A stretch of 64,000 nucleotides of DNA from Dromaius novaehollandiae (lineage: Eukaryota; Chordata; Aves; Casuariiformes; Dromaiidae), in NCBI RefSeq assembly GCF_036370855.1, contig NC_088117.1:744001-808000 (forward strand). The letters run 5' to 3'. The notes below the pieces were generated by a model. The model ran no database searches and was not told the origin of the DNA. It was given only the letters and a program-made list of their open reading frames with translations. The position numbers and the translations under genes were made by a program. The first letter of the stretch is position 1; each line of letters begins with the position of its first letter. Below are positions 57,801 to 64,000 of this stretch, piece by piece.

Positions 57801-60800
57801 TGGTAGATCATAATGGAAAAGATCTACTGTGTATTGTTACTTTCTAGTTATATTTATTTCAGTAGAAAGTTATCAATCATCTGGATACAATATAATAGGG
57901 AGCTACAGGATGGACTGCAGAAGTAGATACAGTAGAAATGGATGCAGCCAAATACAGTAGAAAATAGATTCTGTATCAAATGTTTGAACCAGAACATTTT
58001 TCCTTATGTTATCTTTGTTTCTTTTAAAAGACAATTTAGGTATTTTTCTGGGAAAAAAAGAGTTTACTGCATCTTTGATTTGTTTGTACAGAAAAGATGA
58101 AATTTCAGGACTTCCCACGGAATGGAAAGTCCCATATCCAACACATTCTACTGCTTCTCCTGCCCCTCTCAGAGGCTAACATTCAATGGAGTGATGATCT
58201 AATAGACCATAAATGTTCAACCTCTCTAATCCTTATCTTTATGGTAAAACATAGGTGGTTTTAGTATATTTTATGAAACCTACCCTATAGCATCTTGGTC
58301 TGGCTGGGGTATCGCTTTTCTGCTGTGGAACTGTCAAAATGCATCTCCAGCAATTATCTGTTGCATTTGCAGGCAGTGGTCGAACTCCTCAAACATGGGG
58401 CTGATCCAAATCTGCCATTAAGCAGAGCAGTAAGAAGTGCCCTCTGTACAGCTGTCAGTACCACATATGAACAGAAGAGAACAAAAGCACAGAGGATTGC
58501 TTTGGTGAGAGAAATGTGGGGGTTTTTTTGTTGTTTTTAACTTCAGGAAAAGCAGTAATTTTTATCAGGTGTGTTGAGTTCCATTTCTCTTTAATGGGCA
58601 AGCTGATTTTTTTTTTTTTTTTTTTTTTTGCAGAACAATTCATTTGTGTCTCTTCCCAATGCTATTTGTTTGTCTCCTAAGGAATAGAGGTTTTGTAAGG
58701 AAATTCGTTTTCATGTTTGAGTGAAGGTGATGGCAACCTCCTTGTGTAGAAGAGGAAACACTGCATTTAAAGCAGATGGGGGGTTGCCCATGGCCCTGTC
58801 AGATCTGACTGTTACCTTGTTTGTAAACACAGCTGGCATCCACATGAAGAAAGATGCATTGCATTTGATTGTGCTATATAAAGTAGTTGATAAAGTGCAC
58901 TTTCTCACCTATGATGAGCTCAATGGAAGCATTTGGCCTTGTGAAAACTGGACATTTTTCCCTCGTCCCATAAAGCACAGAGCTGACCTCATTGAGAATG
59001 GAGGGGAGGAAAACTGCAGTTGAGGAGCACTAGGAGAGGAGGTGATTTCTCCAGCCGGGTTCTGTTCTACCCCGCGTCACTAGTTGTCCGTGCTTCATCT
59101 GTTGCTGCAAGATTAGGTTGTGAGATATCCGGAAACAAATAGCAAATGCCTCCAAGGAGGTTTTATTTACAAAACACATGTAGATTTAACAGTCCATCAA
59201 CGGCTCTCCAGTGGCAGAAGAAATGCACAATTTGGTACACAGAGTAGCCACACAAATCGAGGTTAAGCTCTGATATTCAGCCCTGTCTCTAACTGTGGCA
59301 TGGACACAGTATAGTTAGAAAGCTGGATGTCAAATGTTTTGCTTTCTTTTTTCAGGTTGATAAGCTGCTTGAAGCTGGCGCGGATATCCTTGCACCAGTT
59401 ACTCTTAGGGAAGGACAGCAAAAAGCAGTGGGAACAGCTGTCGACTATGCCTATTTTGAATATTTTCAGGTATGACTTCAGTTCCCGTAACTGAAGATAC
59501 CGTGTTCTTTGCATTCATCAGAACAAACAGCCTTTTGTGTCCTTAGGATTTGTCTAGGGCCTTCTTCAGAAGCTTTCACTGAAAATTTACTTTTCCCTTC
59601 ATTTGTCTTGAGACTCATTTCATTTGCTGCCAAACTTATAACCACCCGAAGACTGAATACCTCTAGTAGTTTTGCCTGTGAAGGCAATCCTTGTTGTCAC
59701 ATTTTATAGTAAGATTCTGTTCATAATTGGTTTGTAAAGAGTTAGCTGTAATTCTACATCCAGCCATTAAAAACGGAAGTAACGTGCGTTTCCATGAGGC
59801 TACAATCAAAACAGGAAAAGCTGTTATGAGATATATATATGTATAATAGATAATAAATTTAGGTATGTTATAAGCTATGATAATAAATTACTGATCAGTC
59901 AAACTTCAAAATAAAGGGTTAACCACTTATTAAAGTCATCCTTAATCATTATTTAACCCCTTATAAAAAGAATCTTCCTATGAAGTATAACTAAGAATTT
60001 TCTGCCCAGTTTTTTTTTTTGGGGGGGGGAGGGCGGGGGATGTATTTGTTTAAAAAAAATTTTGAAATGGTCTGCGATGCTGTAACAGTTTCTAATTAGA
60101 AATGAATCTGCCTTTGGGTCATATAAGTAATTTTTTTTGGTAGCTTTATTGTGAATAAGAAAGTTTACATGACAAAGAATCTTTGTTTCTTAGCAGCGTC
60201 AGAGATTAAGTGGTTTGGTTCTTGAGAGAATCATTTGTTGAATAATGCAAAAAATAGATAGAGAATTACTTAATATATTAAACTAGGAAACTGCAGGGAT
60301 GGGAAGGAAAGCCAAGTTATACTGCAGATTGCTTGCCTCTGGGACATAAACAGTAGATGTTCTGAAAAGAACAAAAGTAATGGTGAGTCTTGGGCACCTT
60401 GCAGTAGAGCAGCCACATTCAAGCTACTTGAGAAAGTGCAACATGGTACCTCCATTCCTAAGGTGGGGTACAGCTCATTGCTACTACAGTCCTGTGACTG
60501 TGGGATCCATCACTGCATCTCACTGGCAGAGCAGCCTACTTGGAGCTAATGTGGTTTTCTGCATCCCGCTGCAGTGTTCCGTGTAGATAGTAAAATTGTT
60601 ATTCTTTGGCTTGCAATCGCAACTGATCCTCAAATAGGAAATGCAATTTAAACAATTAGCAGTTGTAATCACTGGCCAGCCTTGGTCAGCATACTCCAGG
60701 TATCTTACTTCTTTCCTGTCTTGCTCTGGTCTGCCTTAGGCTTTTGCATCTTGGGTTTAATATGCTCCTTGCTGGCACTAATAGGGAGCAGTGTGGGAAA

Positions 60801-62197
60801 CAGAGAAACTTAATAGTGGCCAAACAGTGCCCTCTAGCAGTCTTTCCATTTTCAGGAAGCTTTCCTGTGTTGCCAGAAGTGCTGGGAGAGGAGGAGAGCC
60901 CTGCAAAATGACGGCAGCTTCTCCCTTGAAGAAAAATTGTTTTAGTTAACTTGTTGAGCACTCACTGAACAGATAATCGGAACAACTAGACTGTTTAATA
61001 TGGACATCTCCTGTGCCAGGATTAAGCAGGGATGATACTGTGCTTTTAGACTGGTTTGACTTGAAACACTTACTTGTTAGATTTGTTCTCCCATACATTA
61101 GCGTATTAACTCCTGGTGTGTTGCAGGATAGGAGAATTGCTCACACACCATACGATGTACTGACAGCATCTGAGCGGGAGATTTTTCAAAAACGCCAATC
61201 ACTGATGGAACACATTACTGGGAAGCTCCGTGAGCGTGTCATCCTGAAAGAGAAAGAATGGAATCAGGAAGAGCTGCGAAGATCCAAGAAATGTTAGTTC
61301 AAGCTTAAGGGTGGCACTGCCTGGTGTGGAGAGGAAATTTACTGTTATTAGTTCCAGTATTGTTGTCTGAAAGGATAGCTCTTTCTCAAAACCAGTCCTA
61401 CATAAGCAGTGAGGAGATGTAGGGGTTCTACAAACGTTAAAGAGAATGAACAAGTCACTGTGAAGGAAATTTTGAATATAGGCTTAGTGCCTATGCACTG
61501 CTTCCTCGTGAATTCCTATACAAGATCTGTTACCACGTGTTATGGAGTAATTGAGTGAGCTTGTTCCTCTTTCACAGATGGACCTTTGAATTGCTTTGTA
61601 TTTGGTGCAGGTAGCAATGTGCATTCAATGGTGACTGTGGACAGCTAGCATATGTCCATTCCCCGTGGTAACTTGCTCCCAGGTCCTTTCCTGGGATTCC
61701 CACTGTATTAATGCTCTTCTACTCCTAGAGTGGTGACAATAAATATGTAAATTAAGGTCATTTGAATGACTTCCTGAGTAGTGCTCAAATACGTGGTGAA
61801 GCCAGGCTTAGACTCTAGATCTCCCAATACCACTATAATCTGAAAAATGTTTCATATATTCACTGTGAAAAATATCCAAATGAGGAGTAGAAGGCAATGT
61901 TACCTAGAACTATTATGTCTCACATTTTTCATAATCTTACTTTCAAGAAGGATGTTGTTTTAGTGTGTCTGATACACATCATCATATTGATTATGTTTGC
62001 CCAGTTGATCAACAACTGTCCTGTGGCTAAGCAGAGTTTTAAGGAAAGGTGTCTTGTGACTAGTATTCTAATTCTCAGATCCTAAGTAGGAATGCTGATT
62101 TTTTTTCCCCCCTTCTTTATGTTGGTGTAGTGGATTCAAATATTCGTACATCTGCTTCAAAGAAGAAATCGGGGAGCCATCATGCGAAAGAAGTGAG
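42561..62197 (+). CDS. ANKMY1: ANKMY1 (ankyrin repeat and MYND domain-containing protein 1), 3' end beyond window
   Basis: Fourteen exons join in phase: 42561-42662, 45440-45586, 46857-47293, 48057-48273, 49140-49304, 50720-50778, 52229-52400, 52865-53005, 55770-55940, 56641-56748, 58373-58504, 59356-59469, 61127-61292 and 62131-62197, about 732 codons. The start has a perfect Kozak context (GCCGCCGCCATGG). Exon 2 encodes MORN repeats ([32 protein letters not shown]). Exon 3 continues with [12 protein letters not shown] and the ANKMY1-specific segment. Ankyrin repeats are spread over later exons ([81 protein letters not shown]). Order and sequence match vertebrate ANKMY1. The C-terminal MYND zinc finger, expected after exon 14, was not found and should lie past 64,000. 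No stop or frameshift was seen. The donor of exon 5 (GTTGGT) is weak, and the linker between exons 5 and 7 is much shorter than I recall for the mammalian protein. Confidence 0.92.
43908..43957 (+). repeat. 25-bp tandem duplication in ANKMY1 intron 1
   Basis: CAAACTAAGAATAGTCATAGTTTAT occurs twice in direct succession. This is a perfect or near-perfect, and hence probably recent, duplication. Confidence 0.85.
44585..44730. repeat. AT-rich low-complexity stretch, ANKMY1 intron 1
   Basis: Almost pure A/T made of TTTATTTATTATA-type units. Apart from this and the 25-bp duplication, intron 1 (42,663-45,439) holds nothing I can name. Confidence 0.8.
49315..49370 (+). repeat. Short tandem repeat in ANKMY1 intron 5
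   Basis: The unit AATCTAATCTAATCAG repeats about three times just after the exon 5 donor. Confidence 0.75.
53138..53157. repeat. Poly(A) run in ANKMY1 intron 8
   Basis: An uninterrupted run of about 22 A. No retroposed body was recognised beside it. Confidence 0.7.
53625..55130 (-). mobile_element. CR1 LINE, 5'-truncated, antisense within ANKMY1 intron 8
   Basis: On the minus strand this is a bird CR1 retrotransposon fragment of about 1.5 kb. From right to left it shows RT sequence ([15 protein letters not shown]), [17 protein letters not shown] with [10 protein letters not shown], the FADD-type block degraded near 54,480, and [15 protein letters not shown] with EKDLGVLVD near 54,300. It ends with the familiar CR1 3' end near 53,640 (AGGGACCTCTGAAG region on plus). 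Frameshifts and deletions break the frame. It interrupts an intron, not an exon. Target-site duplications were not identified. Confidence 0.9.
58606..58631. repeat. Poly(T) run in ANKMY1 intron 11
   Basis: A run of about 23 T ending in GCAG. It resembles a splice acceptor tract, but the following sequence does not continue the ANKMY1 frame in any recognised way. Confidence 0.7.
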
Positions 62198-64000
62198 GTA
62201 GGTGGAAGACACTGCATGCAAGTGTTGACTGTTCTTAGCCAAAAATATTATGTCCTGTTTTTTCCTCACCAGGCTTAATGTCACCCTACCATGTTTTTTC
62301 TTTTCTAATTGTTTCCTCTTTAGTGTGTCCAGTCTTGTCAGCTACAGACAGCTTCTTCCTCTGTTCTGATCACATCATTCCTTTTCAGCTTCAGACTCTG
62401 CCAGGAGAGTCTGCATAATATTCAGTCTTCTCGTGATAAGCAGTGTGGCCTGGTATCTTAAGCTAATTCATGACATCAGTGGCTTAGGGTAGCTTACAAA
62501 TACTAAGAAATGGACACAGACAAGTTTTGTGGCTTGCATTTCTGGTCTCTAAATCAGGAAAGACTTCTAGAGTTTGAACATTAGTCTTGGAATTGTAGCA
62601 TTCTCAGCGGTTTGAGTTACGGAGGAAATAGTTGGCTCAAGGATACTGTACTCTGTCATCAGTTTCTTCTGAGCAAGGCACTCTCATCATCCTGAACTTT
62701 GTCTCAGTATTTGAATCAAGTGAGAATTTGAATCATGGTCAGGAACTGAGGCACTTTTCGCGGGCATAAGTTGTGAGGTAGTATTTCTGCTGAACCAAAA
62801 TGGATCAACAGTAGCATAAGATGCAGAAATAGCCGGAAGAATGTAAACCAAGAACTAAAATGAAATCTGGAAGGTTAAAGCAGCACACAAACGTTTTACA
62901 AATAGATGTTAGGGATGACTTGCAGGCAGAGATGAGATCTCAGTGAAAATTGCTAGCCATTTCCTTTGCCAGAATTGTGCAAGTTTTGTTTTCTCAATTA
63001 GTTTCAACAGCTGCCTGTCTGGTCACTATAGCCCAAGAATGGGAATTTCCCATAAACTTCCAAGTGCAAGACTTGTATCATGTTCTCAACATACAGCCCT
63101 AGGCAAATATGCAAGGTTATGATTTGTAATTGGACAGGCCTTTACATTTACAGCCAAAGGAGACAGCAACTGGTAGACAACTTATTATTTCAGGGATCCT
63201 GCCACTCTCTCCTGAAACTCTTTCCCTGCAAAGGCCTGATTCTACCCAAGCTCCTTGTTTGCCACCCTCTGTTCTTGGCTCCATGGAAGGATGGGAACAA
63301 TTTACCAGCTTATCTGTACAGTAACTGGAGTTCCTTGATATCATTGTTCCTATTTAGCTGTGGCTTATCCTCTGCTGACTACCACTGTGCCCACACTGTA
63401 GCTATCCTCTCATAGAACATTTGTTACTCTCAGGGAACTGATCCTTGGTCTTTTTCTCTTCTGGGGACTCTGCAGAAAAGTTGCTGCAGTTTCCAATTCA
63501 AGTTGGATGAATTGTTTTTGTAAAGACCTCTGTTGGACTGTGGCTGTGCTTTGACTGGATACTGACAGGAGTTGTCTGGGTCATTGCCTGCTACCTCCCT
63601 TAGCAAGGCATTTAATGGAATCCATGTCACATGACTAGAATGCTACAAAATCTGATTTGGTGTTAAGTGTAATGCATCCAGTGTTGCCTCTGATGCCTCT
63701 TAGCTCTTTAAAATTATACTAACACATGAATGAATCTATTGCATGAAATCACCTTTGGCTTTATGTTGTGGTCAAATTTCATAAGTGCAGAACAATTTGG
63801 CTCAGACCACATTAGGGAAATCGGTGCTGTAAGGGATTCTTAAATGCTCTGAAAAGGATATAGGTACATAGGCCAATTTGCACTTAGTAACATTCTACTT
63901 CCCAGTCCCACTGAAAATCTTTGCCTAAGCACTCTTTGCTGCTTCTTCCAGCTTTGCTGTGTTGCAGGGACCTGGCTGTAGCCCTGTTTGCCTCTGCAAT
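62198..64000 (+). other. ANKMY1 intron 14 (open at window edge)
   Basis: AT-rich intronic sequence after the exon 14 donor (GTAGGT). No MYND-type cysteine pattern was found downstream of any acceptor here, so the remaining exons should lie beyond the window. Confidence 0.6.

Noticed and set aside
58721-59023. 100-codon open frame in ANKMY1 intron 11
   Set aside because: No recognisable domain. Exons 11 and 12 are in phase without it.
62331-62370. Acceptor TTTCCTCTTTAG as ANKMY1 exon 15
   Set aside because: In the required phase it reaches a stop after about 15 codons and shows no resemblance to the expected C-terminal region.
63950-64000. Acceptor CTTCTTCCAG followed by an open cysteine-containing stretch, as the ANKMY1 MYND exon
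   Set aside because: The cysteine spacing does not fit the MYND pattern and only 50 bases are available.

Overview
This looks like about 64 kb of vertebrate, most probably bird, nuclear DNA. The evidence is split genes with GT-AG introns, two CR1-type LINE fragments, CpG islands at gene starts, and three different endogenous retroviruses of kinds common in birds. Intact reading frames are therefore exon-sized. I rebuilt genes by matching splice sites and reading-frame phase by eye, with no database search, so family names rest on recognition of motifs.

Layout from left to right. (1) 1-2.5 kb: the 3' part of a decayed class II (alpha/betaretrovirus-like) element, with a gag scrap fused to reverse transcriptase, then integrase, no env, a polypurine tract and a 3' LTR. 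(2) 2.9-9.65 kb, plus strand: a CCDC81-like gene with two HU-type domains, a basic coiled coil, a serine/proline-rich tail and a poly(A) signal. (3) 10.8-19 kb: a class I (gammaretrovirus-like) element with gag and pol in one frame separated by a stop. Its env is followed by a second integrase scrap and a second env tail, a recombinant structure. (4) 19-23 kb: no assigned gene, but a GC-rich, CpG-rich repetitive block lies at 22.0-22.6 kb. (5) 23.2-29.46 kb, minus strand: a gene I do not recognise, with a signal-peptide exon inside a CpG island, a row of short exons all in phase 1 (mostly 72 nt, several clearly tandem duplicates with their introns), a transmembrane exon and a short cytoplasmic exon. 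(6) 30.15-38.43 kb: a second, different gammaretrovirus-like element with both LTRs, preceded by a partial extra LTR. (7) 38.4-42.2 kb: non-coding, with an old CR1 fragment. (8) 42.56-62.2 kb and beyond the right edge, plus strand: ANKMY1, starting in a CpG island with a perfect Kozak start. Fourteen exons join in phase and cover the MORN and ankyrin regions; the MYND zinc-finger exons lie outside the window. A reversed CR1 copy of about 1.5 kb sits in one of its introns.

The three host genes are not obviously one pathway. CCDC81 family proteins are associated with centrosomes or cilia, ANKMY1 is a MORN/ankyrin/MYND protein, and the minus-strand gene predicts a single-pass cell-surface protein. 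The most unusual items are the tandem-exon membrane-protein gene, the env-integrase-env mosaic at 17.0-18.4 kb, and the sharing of related LTR U3 sequence by two elements whose env genes are of different types.
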